Source: Bacteroidota bacterium (lineage in GTDB: Bacteria > Bacteroidota > Bacteroidia > Chitinophagales > Chitinophagaceae). From it: a DNA stretch of 64,000 bases. The stretch spans positions 124,001 through 188,000 of the forward strand of contig JAFEAE010000015.1 of assembly GCA_018266575.1 (NCBI GenBank), written 5' to 3'. Below the pieces are notes generated by a model, which was given only the letters and a program-made list of their open reading frames with translations, did no database searches and had not been told where the DNA came from. Both the position numbers and the translations under genes were made by a program. Below, piece by piece: positions 17,554 to 26,922 of this stretch (positions are counted from its first letter, which is position 1; every line of letters starts with the position of its first letter).

Positions 17554-18588
17554 TCAGTTGCCGTTAGCAGCCCGTTTTGCCATTTCCACATCAAGCGCTT
17601 TCTGGTATTCCCTTGCGTATTTCAAATGCTGTTCAAATGTTTCTGCAAAATTTGAATATCCTGAAAAATCAGGCTTGGCCACAAAGTACAGATAATTTGT
17701 TTTCGGGGCATTGATTACGGCATCGATCGTTGCGACAGTGGGTGTGCATATCGGCCCCGGTGGTAACCCTGCATATTTGTAAGTATTGTATGGAGATTCA
17801 ACAGAAAGATATTTTTCATAAATACGCTTCAACTCAAAATTCCCCAATGCAAATTTAATAGTTGGGTCGGCTGCTAATTTCATTCCTTTTGAAATGCGGT
17901 TAAGATATACGCTCGCGATTTTCCCTTTATCATCCTGCATGTTTGTTTCTTCTTCGATAATGGATGCAAGTACATATGCCGTAGTTGGATTTAAATTATG
18001 TTGCTGTGCCGCTGCTTTTCTTTCTTCCGTCCAGAATGCAGTATGTGCTGCATATAATTTTTTGAATATGCGGGAAGGTGTGGTGTTCCAGAAATAAGTA
18101 TATGTATTGGGAAAAACTGCAGTAATTACGGTATTGGAATCAAGCCCGTATTGTTTTAATGAATCATTATTCTCCAAAAATTGAATGAATGAAGATGAAT
18201 CGCATTCAAAATGTTTTCCCACATAAGATGCAATATCTTTTTTAGTGCGGAATTTTGTGATCACCCAATTCACCGGCACCTGCCTGCCATTTTTCAGCAT
18301 GCGCAAAATAGCAATAAGGTTCATCCCTTTTCGGATCTCATATTTACCTGCTTTTATATTTTCCGGGTAGTGCATTTTTGATGCAAGCCATTTGAAAAAA
18401 GAAATGCCTGAAAGTACATGGTCATCTTCCAGTAATTTCAATTCTTCATCATAACTCATCCCGGTTTTTATGTACAGGTAATATTTTTCTTCCGGGAAAT
18501 TTGTTGCCGGTCCAAGCAACTTCCATGCTGCAAAAGCAGCAAGGGCAACGATCAGAAGTACTAAAGGGGCGAAAATTTTTTTCTTCAC
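17554..18588 (-). CDS. mltG: Endolytic peptidoglycan transglycosylase MltG
   Basis: A 344-residue protein with an N-terminal membrane anchor (about 7-25) and a YceG domain. The catalytic Glu lies in VLASIIEEETNM, followed by KIASVYLNRISKGMKLAADPT and, later, SPYNTYKYAGLPPGPICTP, all strongly conserved in MltG. The enzyme cuts glycan strands in nascent peptidoglycan at the outer face of the inner membrane and limits strand length. It lies between the secG terminator and yihY, so it probably has its own promoter. Confidence 0.93.
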   Translation of the reverse strand: MKKKIFAPLVLLIVALAAFAAWKLLGPATNFPEEKYYLYIKTGMSYDEELKLLEDDHVLSGISFFKWLASKMHYPENIKAGKYEIRKGMNLIAILRMLKNGRQVPVNWVITKFRTKKDIASYVGKHFECDSSSFIQFLENNDSLKQYGLDSNTVITAVFPNTYTYFWNTTPSRIFKKLYAAHTAFWTEERKAAAQQHNLNPTTAYVLASIIEEETNMQDDKGKIASVYLNRISKGMKLAADPTIKFALGNFELKRIYEKYLSVESPYNTYKYAGLPPGPICTPTVATIDAVINAPKTNYLYFVAKPDFSGYSNFAETFEQHLKYAREYQKALDVEMAKRAANGN

Positions 18589-18615
18589 ACAAGCAAAATT
18601 GATGAGCCAAAGTAA

Positions 18616-18647
18616 ATAAAAAACCTTGCCATTTTAAAGCAAGGTTT
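18616..18647 (-). terminator. Rho-independent terminator after secG
   Basis: On the minus strand AAACCTTGC pairs with GCAAGGTTT across a 9-nt loop and is followed by T residues. It sits 24 bp beyond the secG stop and 28 bp before the mltG start. Confidence 0.75.
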
Positions 18648-18670
18648 GAATTTATTAGAAAGAATATTTC

Positions 18671-19006
18671 TTATTTACTCGGTGTTGTTGCAGGTACAGA
18701 TTGTTGCGGTACAGTAGTAGATGGAGCAGGAACTGTAGATGTTGCATTAACTTTCACATCTCTTCCCTGCACTGCAGTTGCTTTTGGTACAAATACCGCT
18801 GAAAAAACGCATAGCAATGCAACAACAATTGCCAATACCCATGTACCTTTTTCCAATACGTCAGTTGTTTGTTTAACACCCATTAACTGGTTGCTGAAAC
18901 CTCCGACGCTTCCTGCAAGGCCGCCACCTTTGGGGTTTTGAACCAAAATGATAAACCCCAAAAACACACAGGCTGCAATAATTAAGATCACAAATAAAAC
19001 CGTCAT
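18671..19006 (-). CDS. secG: Preprotein translocase subunit SecG
   Basis: A 111-residue protein with two membrane helices (about 3-22 and 55-75). The connecting loop has the SecG pattern FIILVQNPKGGGLAGSVGGF and the helix-2 entry TDVLEKGTW. A low-complexity Thr/Pro/Ser tail (residues 85-111) is typical in this phylum. SecG assists SecYE during protein export. The gene lies 1 bp after the upstream unknown gene, and a terminator follows it. Confidence 0.92.
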   Translation of the reverse strand: MTVLFVILIIAACVFLGFIILVQNPKGGGLAGSVGGFSNQLMGVKQTTDVLEKGTWVLAIVVALLCVFSAVFVPKATAVQGRDVKVNATSTVPAPSTTVPQQSVPATTPSK

Positions 19007-19007
19007 A

Positions 19008-19784
19008 TCAATGCACTTTTAAATTTTCAGATTTGGCTGCAAAATAACTGCTTTTATCGGGATTAAGCAAACTTAATTTGTGGTAAACTTCAGAAGCTTC
19101 AGCGGTTTTCCCTTGCTTCAAAAGCACTTCAGCCATAGCTTCTGTAATTATTTCTTTTCCTTCTACGGAATGTGAAGCCTCATTCACAATCGTTTCCCGT
19201 TCTGTTTCATCCATATCTGATTCCAAAGTTTTCTGAGGTAGTTTTTTCATTGTTTTCAACCATTCGGTAAAACTCCGGAGTTGTATACCAAGTTTATCTT
19301 TCGGGTTTTCATCCAAAGATAATTTTATTCCTTGTGATGCGAAATAATCGATCGTGTGATATGGTTCGAAAATCAACGCTTCTTCTTTTACAGAAGCAGT
19401 TTCTTTTTCAACCTGTATAGGAATTATCGTTTCATTTATTGGTCCAGGTTGATGGTTATTGATATTTTCTTCAATTACAGGTTGAGTTTCTTCATTCGGT
19501 TTTTCAAATTGCTGTTTTTCATCTACAGAGATAGTAATATCATTTTCGTGTTCTAACAGCCATTGCAACCAAAATGGGTTGGGAAAATATAAAGATGTTT
19601 TTTGGGATTGCTGTTGAAATGCAGGTGTTGCTTTTTGTGCTGATAATTTTTTTGAAAGAAGATAATGACCGATGCTGAACGAGGGATATTCTTCCGTCAT
19701 TTGCTTTAATTCTTCTATGGAAATATTTTCAAGCGAATCTGCTTTGAATATTTTTTTAATGATATTTTGTGTATATCCTTTCAT
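19008..19784 (-). CDS. Conserved protein of unknown function in the lptE-secG block
   Basis: A 258-residue soluble protein without a signal peptide. The N-terminal 90 residues (EELKQMTEEYPSFSIGHYLLS, FPNPFWLQWLLEHEND) are followed by an acidic linker, a motif TIDYFASQGIKLSLDENPKDKLG (about 148-170) and a C-terminal TPR-like helix pair (AMAEVLLKQGKTAEASEVYHK). I do not recognise a named family. Its place between lptE (6 bp) and secG (1 bp) suggests one operon with envelope functions, but gives no direct clue to mechanism. Confidence 0.7.
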   Translation of the reverse strand: MKGYTQNIIKKIFKADSLENISIEELKQMTEEYPSFSIGHYLLSKKLSAQKATPAFQQQSQKTSLYFPNPFWLQWLLEHENDITISVDEKQQFEKPNEETQPVIEENINNHQPGPINETIIPIQVEKETASVKEEALIFEPYHTIDYFASQGIKLSLDENPKDKLGIQLRSFTEWLKTMKKLPQKTLESDMDETERETIVNEASHSVEGKEIITEAMAEVLLKQGKTAEASEVYHKLSLLNPDKSSYFAAKSENLKVH

Positions 19785-19790
19785 TACTAA

Positions 19791-20309
19791 TTACCAGTTT
19801 GAAAAAATGGCATTGAAAATTTCATCCGTCATATTACTGATTATAGTCGGCAACAATTGCGGCTCTGCGTCAGTCAACGTAAGGCTTGATGAAAAATCAA
19901 AATTACGGGTGATATCGGTTTCTTTACTTTGTTTATCGTCAACCCGGTTTTTATAAATAAGATGAATAGTAACACTCAAACGGTTTGTGGATGCCTGCTG
20001 ATTCGAAACACCGGAAGTACTTACGCTGAAATCAGATACATAACCGCCGATATCAATATTAGCATCGTCTGTTTGGACTTGCGTCAGTTTTGTTTGATTG
20101 TTTATTTTTTGCCGCAATTTATCTGTTAACTGCGGGCTGAACTGCGGGTCAACATATCTTGCCTTATTCTCAAAAAAGCCGATCTTGATCGTTTTGATCT
20201 TTGTATAATCGATAGAAACGTCTTTGAAAGTATACACTCCGCAAGACGAGAATGAAAAAGTAAAAAACAAAAAGCAAAAAGCGATTTTATGAATCCTGTT
20301 TTTTTTCAT
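19791..20309 (-). CDS. lptE: LPS-assembly lipoprotein LptE
   Basis: A 172-residue lipoprotein. The signal peptide ends in a lipobox with Cys in SFSSCGVYTF. The mature part has the LptE pattern, with TIKIGFFENKARYVDPQ, LTDKLRQKI and repeated beta strands (VTIHLIYKNR). LptE plugs the LptD barrel and helps put lipopolysaccharide into the outer leaflet of the outer membrane. It is 17 bp downstream of the sigma-54 activator gene, which might regulate the block. Confidence 0.85.
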   Translation of the reverse strand: MKKNRIHKIAFCFLFFTFSFSSCGVYTFKDVSIDYTKIKTIKIGFFENKARYVDPQFSPQLTDKLRQKINNQTKLTQVQTDDANIDIGGYVSDFSVSTSGVSNQQASTNRLSVTIHLIYKNRVDDKQSKETDITRNFDFSSSLTLTDAEPQLLPTIISNMTDEIFNAIFSNW

Positions 20310-20326
20310 TTTAATTTTCCTTTTAA

Positions 20327-21568
20327 TTACAGATCGTCAATATCGTATTCTTTCAGTTTCCTGTATAAAGTGCGTTCGCTTATACCAAGGTCTGAAGAAG
20401 CGTCTTTGCGTTTGCCTTTATGTTTTTTCAATGCTTTAATGATCAGTTCTTTTTCTTTATCCATAATATTCAACGACTCGTCTACTACTTCATGTTCATG
20501 AATGTCGTTTATATGATTATTATTGTTATGGATCATCACCGGTTGTGAAGCGGTAATTGCCGGCTGGTAAATTTCCTGCGGTTTTATTTCATTCAGTTCT
20601 TTCACTATCGATGCGTGTTGTTGTGCAAGCGATGGGTTTTGCAAGATCTCAACAAACATTTTTTTCAACTCGGTGACATCTTTCTTCATATCGAAAAAAA
20701 GTTTGTACAAAATTTCCCGTTCGTTTGAAAACTCATGCCCGTTTGTTACAGATGCCCCGGGCACAATCATCGGTAAACGATTACCGGACGCTTCAGGAAT
20801 AAACCGTCTCAATTCATTTCCGGTAATTTGTTTATCCTGCGAGAGTACCGAAATCTGTTCAGCAATATTCTTCAATTCACGCACATTGCCCGGCCACGAA
20901 TAGTTAATTAACAAATTTCTTGCTTCGTCATCCAACTGTACAGGTGCTGCTTTATAACGTTCTGCAAAATCAACTGCGAATTTTCTAAACAACAAAGGAA
21001 TATCCTCTTTCCTGTCGCGTAGTGCAGGAACACGAATAGGAACAGTGCTAAGCCGATAATATAAGTCTTCGCGAAATTTTCCTTTTTCGGTAAGCTCTAA
21101 CAAATCTTTATTTGATGCTGCAATTACGCGTACATCTGTTTTCTGGACTTTCGATGAACCGACGCGGATGAATTCTCCTGCTTCAAGTACACGCAACAAG
21201 CGTGCCTGTGTTCCGAGCGGAAGTTCACCGATCTCATCCAAAAAAATGGTTCCGCCATTTACGGTTTCAAAATATCCTTTGCGTGAATCCACTGCGCCTG
21301 TAAACGAACCTTTTTCGTGCCCGAATAATTCCGAATCGATCGTGCCTTCGGGAATTGCGCCGCAGTTAACAGCAATAAAAGGATTATGTTTCCTTGAGGA
21401 AAGGGAATGAATAATTTGAGAGAACACTTCTTTTCCAACACCACTTTCGCCGAAAATTAAAACGTTGAGATCTGTATTGGCAACCTGCACGGCAACCTGC
21501 AAAGCATAATTCAAGGCAGGTGAATTTCCGATGATCCCGAAACGATTTTTTATTGATTGAATTTCCAT
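20327..21568 (-). CDS. Sigma-54-dependent transcriptional activator without receiver domain
   Basis: A 413-residue AAA+ enhancer-binding protein. Walker A is GESGVGKE, the sigma-54-contact loop reads GSFTGA (GAFTGA with Ser), Walker B is GGTIFLDEIGEL and the arginine-finger region is FREDLYYRLSTVPIRVPALRDR. The C-terminus is a FIS-type helix-turn-helix (DASSDLGISERTLYRKLKEY). The AAA+ domain starts almost at residue 10, so there is no phospho-receiver or GAF domain; a 100-residue Asn/His-rich linker separates it from the DNA-binding end. Its signal is therefore not visible. It sits between miaB and lptE on the same strand. Confidence 0.9.
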   Translation of the reverse strand: MEIQSIKNRFGIIGNSPALNYALQVAVQVANTDLNVLIFGESGVGKEVFSQIIHSLSSRKHNPFIAVNCGAIPEGTIDSELFGHEKGSFTGAVDSRKGYFETVNGGTIFLDEIGELPLGTQARLLRVLEAGEFIRVGSSKVQKTDVRVIAASNKDLLELTEKGKFREDLYYRLSTVPIRVPALRDRKEDIPLLFRKFAVDFAERYKAAPVQLDDEARNLLINYSWPGNVRELKNIAEQISVLSQDKQITGNELRRFIPEASGNRLPMIVPGASVTNGHEFSNEREILYKLFFDMKKDVTELKKMFVEILQNPSLAQQHASIVKELNEIKPQEIYQPAITASQPVMIHNNNNHINDIHEHEVVDESLNIMDKEKELIIKALKKHKGKRKDASSDLGISERTLYRKLKEYDIDDL

Positions 21569-21615
21569 TCTTTTTTCAGTTTGCTGTTAATAATAAACAG
21601 CAGTTTGTTCTGGTT

Positions 21616-23040
21616 CTAATTAGTGATTGCTTTTCCCAAAAGTGTTGCACCCGTGCAATCTGTAATTTCTACAACAGCATAATCACCTTTGCTCAGTCGC
21701 AAATCTTTTTTCGGGAAAACAACTACTTTGTTCTGGCTGTTGCGCCCCATCCATTCTTCAGCGCTTTTTTTTGAATCTGCTTCAATGAGCACAGTGCAAA
21801 TTAAGCCGATATCTTTTTTATTACTTTCCTGCGACAGCCGGTTTTGTAATTTAACAATTTCATCAAGCCTGCGTTTTTTTACTTCTTCCGGGATATCATC
21901 TTTATATCTGCGTGCAGCAAGCGTTCCCGGGCGTTCGCTGTAAAAGAACATGTAGCTCATATCGTACTTCGAATATTCCATCAGACTTAATGTTTCCTGA
22001 TGTTCTTCTTCTGTTTCTGAACAAAATCCTGCGATGATATCTGAACTGATCCCGCAATCCGGCATGATCTCTCTTATTCTTGCAATTTTAGCCATATACC
22101 ATTCGCGGGTGTATGTCCTGTTCATCAATTGAAGTATTCTTGTTGAACCGCTCTGAACAGGAAGGTGGATATACTTGCAGATGTTTTCGTGTTTCTTCAT
22201 CGCGAACAACACGTCATCTGTAATATCTTTCGGATGTGAAGTAGAAAAACGAACACGCAACAATGGATCTATCAATGCTACTTTTTCCAGCAGTTTTGCA
22301 AACGTTACAGTTTCATCTTTCTGTTCATCTATCCAATAATAACTATCTACATTTTGCCCGAGCAGCGTAACTTCACGGTAACCGTTTTCAAACAGGTCTT
22401 TGCATTCATTGATTATCGAGTATGCATCACGGCTTCTTTCACGTCCGCGTGTAAATGGTACTACACAAAATGAACACATATTGTTACAGCCACGCATAAT
22501 GCTAACAAATGCATTAATGCCGTTGCTGTTTAATCGAACGGGGGAAATGTCTGCATAAGTCTCTTCACGGCTTAACAAAACATTTACTGCTTTCTGCCCG
22601 CTTTCCGCTTCTTCAATCAATCCGGGCAAAGTCCTGTATGCGTCGGGGCCTACAACGATATCGACTAACTTTTCCTGCTCTAAAAATTTTTCTTTCAACC
22701 GCTCTGCCATGCATCCAAGCACGCCGATCAACGTTCCCGGCTTATTTCTTTTTAACTGGCGGAAAATATGGAGCCGGTTGCGTACTGTTTGCTCGGCTTT
22801 CTCCCGGATGGAACAGGTATTTAATAAAACAAGATTTGCATCTTCATAATTACGTGTTGCGCCAAAACCGTTTTCATTTAAAATAGACGCAACAATTTCA
22901 CTGTCGGCAAAATTCATCTGGCACCCATAACTTTCTATGTAAAACTTTTTGGAATATTCATTCACATCATCCTTAAATGGCGCAAAAGCTTCTCCCTGCC
23001 GGTTTTCGTCGTGTACTTTATTGGCAACAAAATCAAGCAT
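21616..23040 (-). CDS. miaB: tRNA-2-methylthio-N6-dimethylallyladenosine synthase MiaB
   Basis: A 474-residue radical-SAM methylthiotransferase. The N-terminal MTTase domain has the second-cluster cysteines in [23 protein letters not shown] and [11 protein letters not shown]. The radical-SAM cysteines are in [11 protein letters not shown], and a TRAM domain closes the protein ([15 protein letters not shown]). It adds a methylthio group to i6A37 in tRNAs that read UNN codons. It is the first gene of the leftward block and starts about 47 bp before the sigma-54 activator in reading order. Confidence 0.95.
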   Translation of the reverse strand: MLDFVANKVHDENRQGEAFAPFKDDVNEYSKKFYIESYGCQMNFADSEIVASILNENGFGATRNYEDANLVLLNTCSIREKAEQTVRNRLHIFRQLKRNKPGTLIGVLGCMAERLKEKFLEQEKLVDIVVGPDAYRTLPGLIEEAESGQKAVNVLLSREETYADISPVRLNSNGINAFVSIMRGCNNMCSFCVVPFTRGRERSRDAYSIINECKDLFENGYREVTLLGQNVDSYYWIDEQKDETVTFAKLLEKVALIDPLLRVRFSTSHPKDITDDVLFAMKKHENICKYIHLPVQSGSTRILQLMNRTYTREWYMAKIARIREIMPDCGISSDIIAGFCSETEEEHQETLSLMEYSKYDMSYMFFYSERPGTLAARRYKDDIPEEVKKRRLDEIVKLQNRLSQESNKKDIGLICTVLIEADSKKSAEEWMGRNSQNKVVVFPKKDLRLSKGDYAVVEITDCTGATLLGKAITN

Positions 23041-23147
23041 TCCCTTTATAAAATTTTGGATGGCAAAGATACGTAAAAGGAAGTGAATGATGACAAGTTG
23101 GCAGCAGAGTTATGTTAATCATTGCAAGGTTGAATAACAGATGGATA

Positions 23148-23203
23148 TCTTAGTTGAGTGAATTGATGATATAAAATTCAAGCAATTAACTATTCAACTA
23201 AGA
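23148..23203. repeat. Imperfect inverted repeat at the end of the GLPGLI gene
   Basis: TCTTAGTTGA (23148-23157) pairs perfectly with TCAACTAAGA (23194-23203), and weaker pairing (AATTG/CAATT) continues inward. It starts 3 bp beyond the stop codon of the leftward GLPGLI gene and could act as its 3' hairpin. Confidence 0.6.
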
Positions 23204-23205
23204 AA

Positions 23206-23952
23206 TCACAGCACGGCAGCTTTGATATACCTGTTGGCCCACTTGCCCCAATCTTTCAAGGCTTCCTTGATTTCAGCAAGCATTAATGCGTTGGTAACTT
23301 TTTTCCCTTTGGCAGGTGGCGTTAAGGCTGTTTGAGAAATATCTTCTGCATACACTTTTGTTGCAAACCATGTGATATGTTCGTGAGGGAGCGCAACTCC
23401 AAGTATCATTCCCGGCAATCCGGAAAAAGATTCAGGGCCGCCGTTACTGGTAATTTCATCTGTATAAAACGCGACCACATAAATAGAATCCATAATTAAG
23501 GCATTTGCCCTTCTGCATTCAAATCCGGCTATCGTTCTCTTTTCATCTGTTATTTTCCATTTTATTTTTCTTGTACTATCCTGGATAAGAAAACGCTGAT
23601 CAAAAATATTTTTCTCGCATATAGCTCGATGTTTTTCAAGATCAGTGAAAATTATATTGTCTTCTGCAGGTTGTTGCCACATTTTGTTGTTGTCGGGATT
23701 CTCTCTTCCGGGCTTGTATAATGTTTTCTCTCCGTTGAATGTAAGGTCGAAGTAACTTGATTTGAATTTCGGGGTTGTTTTTTTCATCAGTTCTTTCCAT
23801 GCTTCATCTGTTTCATCATCGATCTGTGCATACAAATTAATTTTTCGTTCGAATTCTATTCTTCCATGCGAAAGAAAAATTGCATTCTGTGCGTGCGAAT
23901 GTATTTGCAGCAATAAAAAAATTGAGATGATTAGAGATAAGATTTTTTTCAT
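23206..23952 (-). CDS. GLPGLI family exported protein
   Basis: A 248-residue protein with a signal peptide (MKKILSLIISIFLLLQIHSHAQ). It contains the name-giving motif as FSGLPGMILGV near residue 178, preceded by the conserved FECRRANA and VAFYTDEI segments. Function of the family is unknown; in Bacteroidota it is often coded beside TonB-type outer-membrane barrels with a carboxypeptidase-like N-terminus, as here (17 bp). The pair may handle peptides or an exported substrate, but this is inference. Confidence 0.85.
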   Translation of the reverse strand: MKKILSLIISIFLLLQIHSHAQNAIFLSHGRIEFERKINLYAQIDDETDEAWKELMKKTTPKFKSSYFDLTFNGEKTLYKPGRENPDNNKMWQQPAEDNIIFTDLEKHRAICEKNIFDQRFLIQDSTRKIKWKITDEKRTIAGFECRRANALIMDSIYVVAFYTDEITSNGGPESFSGLPGMILGVALPHEHITWFATKVYAEDISQTALTPPAKGKKVTNALMLAEIKEALKDWGKWANRYIKAAVL

Positions 23953-23969
23953 AACCGTTTATTTATAGG

Positions 23970-26759
23970 TTAATCCTGGTTTGGTATTTTAATGCCCGCT
24001 TTTGAAAAATTCCATGTAACGCCTAAAAGAAAATAACGCCTTATGGTGCTATATGTATTTTGTGTAATGAAGTTACTGTTCACAGAACGGTTGAAACCGA
24101 TATTCTGATCGAGCAAATCATTGCCAATTATTTTTATCAGGAGCGCATCATTCTTCAGGAATTTTTTTCCGATCCATGCATTCCACCTGATAACATTTGT
24201 GTTTGTAGTGAATACCGGGGTTTTTTGCCGGATATTAAAATCACAATCTGAATGTACCTGGAATTTCAACGGAAGAAAAACATCAAAATTAGGATTGATA
24301 TCAAACGTCCAGTATTTGGTTTGGATACTTTCCTGTATCGACGACTGGCTGTTGGTATATGTTGCAGAAGCAGAAAGGTTGAGGTCGTATTTTTTTTCTT
24401 TTGATTTTCCAAAGTTCATTCCAAATGTATAGTTGCTGCTGTTGGTTGCATTCAATACGTTGTTTACAATGCTGAGGTTTTTATTGTAACTGTATTCCCC
24501 TTCGAAATTTATATGCAGGTCTATTTTTTTTATTTTAAAACCATAATTGGCATTTGCATTGAAACTGCGATTGCCGTTAAGGTTTACTGATTGATTAATT
24601 CTTTTTCCGAATGAATCCACATAGTAATTGGTAGAAATATTATTTTGAACAAATGAATAGTTTGCTGAAACCCAGATATACCTTTCGCTTAATGTTTTCC
24701 AATCGTTAAATGAAAGGTTAAACCGGTTAGTGAATGAAGGTTTGAGGTTTGCATTTCCAATATAAATATTCAGCGGATCGTTATTTGATTGCACCGGTTG
24801 TATTTGCTGGATTGTCGGTTGCTGTGTATTCCCGTTATATCGAAATGTGATCCGCCTGTATTGAGTGATTTGATATTGCAACATGGCCTGCGGGTACCAG
24901 TTCACAAAATTTCTTGTGGCAACAGAATCGGTGTGCTGGTTTTTTTGATGAAATGATGTGAAACCTGCATTCGATCCGAAATTAAATTTTAATTTTTTCT
25001 GGAATAAACTATAACTGATTCCGCCACGATGTGTAAAAATGTTGAACGCATAATCATTGCTATAGATGCTGTCCGTTATCGAATATTTTCCGTTATTATC
25101 CTTATTGAAAGAATTTACTGTAGAACTGCTATTATTGACGATAATACCGTAATTGAAAATAAGCGATGAAACTTTTGTAAGCGGTTCGGTGTACGTTAGT
25201 TTTGTATCAATGAGCGTATTTTCGTTGAGGTTGGTTTTATATTGGTCTGTGATCTGTGATTGTGCAAGGCTTCCGGATTGATAAAAGTTATTATCAGAAT
25301 ACAAAAACCCTGTAGAATTATTCTTTGTATAATTTTCGCGAAGGTTGAAAGATAAGGTGCGGCCTTTTTTCCGTAATTTTTTCTTCCATAACAGATCACT
25401 GTTCAGCGTGGTTTTATCTCCTTTGATATTTGTGTTCGTGAAACCCTGGTTCACCAGGCTGCTGTCACTGGCACGTGCTTCTGATGAATCAACAGTTAAA
25501 GTTGTTTTGTGATCATTGCCGCCGTCTGCATACAGTTTAACAGAAGAGGTTGAATCGATCTGGAATTCATAGCTGCCACTAAAACGGTTTCTTAAAATGT
25601 AGTTTTTGAAATTCTGTTTGGTGTTATTGTAATAAGTTGTATCAGGCAAAATGAATTGCGAATTTGTAGCGCTGTTTCCATCTACATTCAACTGCAGTAT
25701 CTTATAATTGGCATTTACATTCTGTTTATCGTCATCCCATTTATTGTTATAATGCACACCTGCAGTTTGCACAAGCGGGTATCCCTGACCGTTATATTGG
25801 CCATTCCAGGAGTCAAGGTCATCGCCCGATCCGTTATACGAAAAATTTCCTGTTCCCTCATCGTAATCTAAATTACTGGCAAAACTTTGTCCATAATTAT
25901 CCTGGTCACGCCAGTTAAGCCCCGATGTTCCGGTGTTTGAAACAATTCCATAAAACGCAAGCTTTGCTTTATTCTTAAAATAATTAAACATGAGTTGGTT
26001 ATCATGATAGCCATTCGTGCCTGCACTTGCATTCACTTTTCCGAAATAACCATTTTTCTTTCCGTCTTTTAATTTCAGGTTTATTGTTTTTTGTGTTTTG
26101 CCATCATCAATGCCGGTGAATGCAGCCTGGTCGCTTTTCTTATCAAAAACCTGTACTTTGTCTACCATATCTGCACGCAGGTTTTGCGTTACTAATGTTG
26201 GGTCATCGCCAAAAAATTCTTCGCCATCAACTAAAACCTTATTTACTTTTTCTCCCTGTGCTGTTATCTGTCCGTTTTTGTCTACCTGGATTCCCGGCAT
26301 TTTTTTCAAAAGGTCTTCAACGGTAGCATTGGGTTGTACCCTGAAACTATCGGCGGTATATTCGGTTGTATCGCCTTTCATTTTTATAGAACTGATCTGT
26401 TGGCGAACAATTACTTCTTTTAATAGTTGCGCTTTTTGAATGAGTGAAATATTTCCAAGATCAATTACTCCTTTTCCGTTTGTAGTTATTGTGTCTATAT
26501 AATCTGCATATTTAGGATAAGTAATTAAGATGATAAATTTACCTGCAGAGTCCAGCGGCAATTCAAATGCGCCATCTTTATCAGTACGGGTGTGAGCTAC
26601 AAGAATGGAATCTGCTTTTCTCAACAACAATACCGAACTATTGGGAAGGTTCCTTTTTTCAGAAGTGTCTTTTACAATTCCTTTTAGTGAAGAAGATTGA
26701 GCGATTGAAGACTGAGCAATACATACAATTGCCAGTAGTAATACAGTTAGTTTTTGCAT
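23970..26759 (-). CDS. TonB-dependent-receptor-like outer-membrane beta-barrel protein
   Basis: A 929-residue protein. After the signal peptide (residues 1-20) comes a carboxypeptidase-regulatory-like beta-sandwich (SSLKGIVKDTSEKRNLPNS), then a plug-like domain (VEDLLKKMPGIQVDKNGQI, VLVDGEEFFGDDP, KTINLKLKDG), then a long barrel rich in alternating aromatic strands, as in the OMP_b-brl_3 group. No SusD partner is present; a GLPGLI gene follows instead. The substrate is unknown. It is probably the first gene of a two-gene leftward operon, divergent from glgB. Confidence 0.88.
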   Translation of the reverse strand: MQKLTVLLLAIVCIAQSSIAQSSSLKGIVKDTSEKRNLPNSSVLLLRKADSILVAHTRTDKDGAFELPLDSAGKFIILITYPKYADYIDTITTNGKGVIDLGNISLIQKAQLLKEVIVRQQISSIKMKGDTTEYTADSFRVQPNATVEDLLKKMPGIQVDKNGQITAQGEKVNKVLVDGEEFFGDDPTLVTQNLRADMVDKVQVFDKKSDQAAFTGIDDGKTQKTINLKLKDGKKNGYFGKVNASAGTNGYHDNQLMFNYFKNKAKLAFYGIVSNTGTSGLNWRDQDNYGQSFASNLDYDEGTGNFSYNGSGDDLDSWNGQYNGQGYPLVQTAGVHYNNKWDDDKQNVNANYKILQLNVDGNSATNSQFILPDTTYYNNTKQNFKNYILRNRFSGSYEFQIDSTSSVKLYADGGNDHKTTLTVDSSEARASDSSLVNQGFTNTNIKGDKTTLNSDLLWKKKLRKKGRTLSFNLRENYTKNNSTGFLYSDNNFYQSGSLAQSQITDQYKTNLNENTLIDTKLTYTEPLTKVSSLIFNYGIIVNNSSSTVNSFNKDNNGKYSITDSIYSNDYAFNIFTHRGGISYSLFQKKLKFNFGSNAGFTSFHQKNQHTDSVATRNFVNWYPQAMLQYQITQYRRITFRYNGNTQQPTIQQIQPVQSNNDPLNIYIGNANLKPSFTNRFNLSFNDWKTLSERYIWVSANYSFVQNNISTNYYVDSFGKRINQSVNLNGNRSFNANANYGFKIKKIDLHINFEGEYSYNKNLSIVNNVLNATNSSNYTFGMNFGKSKEKKYDLNLSASATYTNSQSSIQESIQTKYWTFDINPNFDVFLPLKFQVHSDCDFNIRQKTPVFTTNTNVIRWNAWIGKKFLKNDALLIKIIGNDLLDQNIGFNRSVNSNFITQNTYSTIRRYFLLGVTWNFSKAGIKIPNQD

Positions 26760-26922
26760 TAGGTTGGTAGTAATAAGGGTTAATGGTTAATGATACCCGG
26801 TTGGCACTGGTCAGATAAATCGCTAAATCAAATATCATTTAAAAAATAACAAATATGCGCTGGCGAACTCTTAATTTTACGTTAAACACTATTTGCCAAT
26901 CGATTGCTTAAAGCCAACTACT

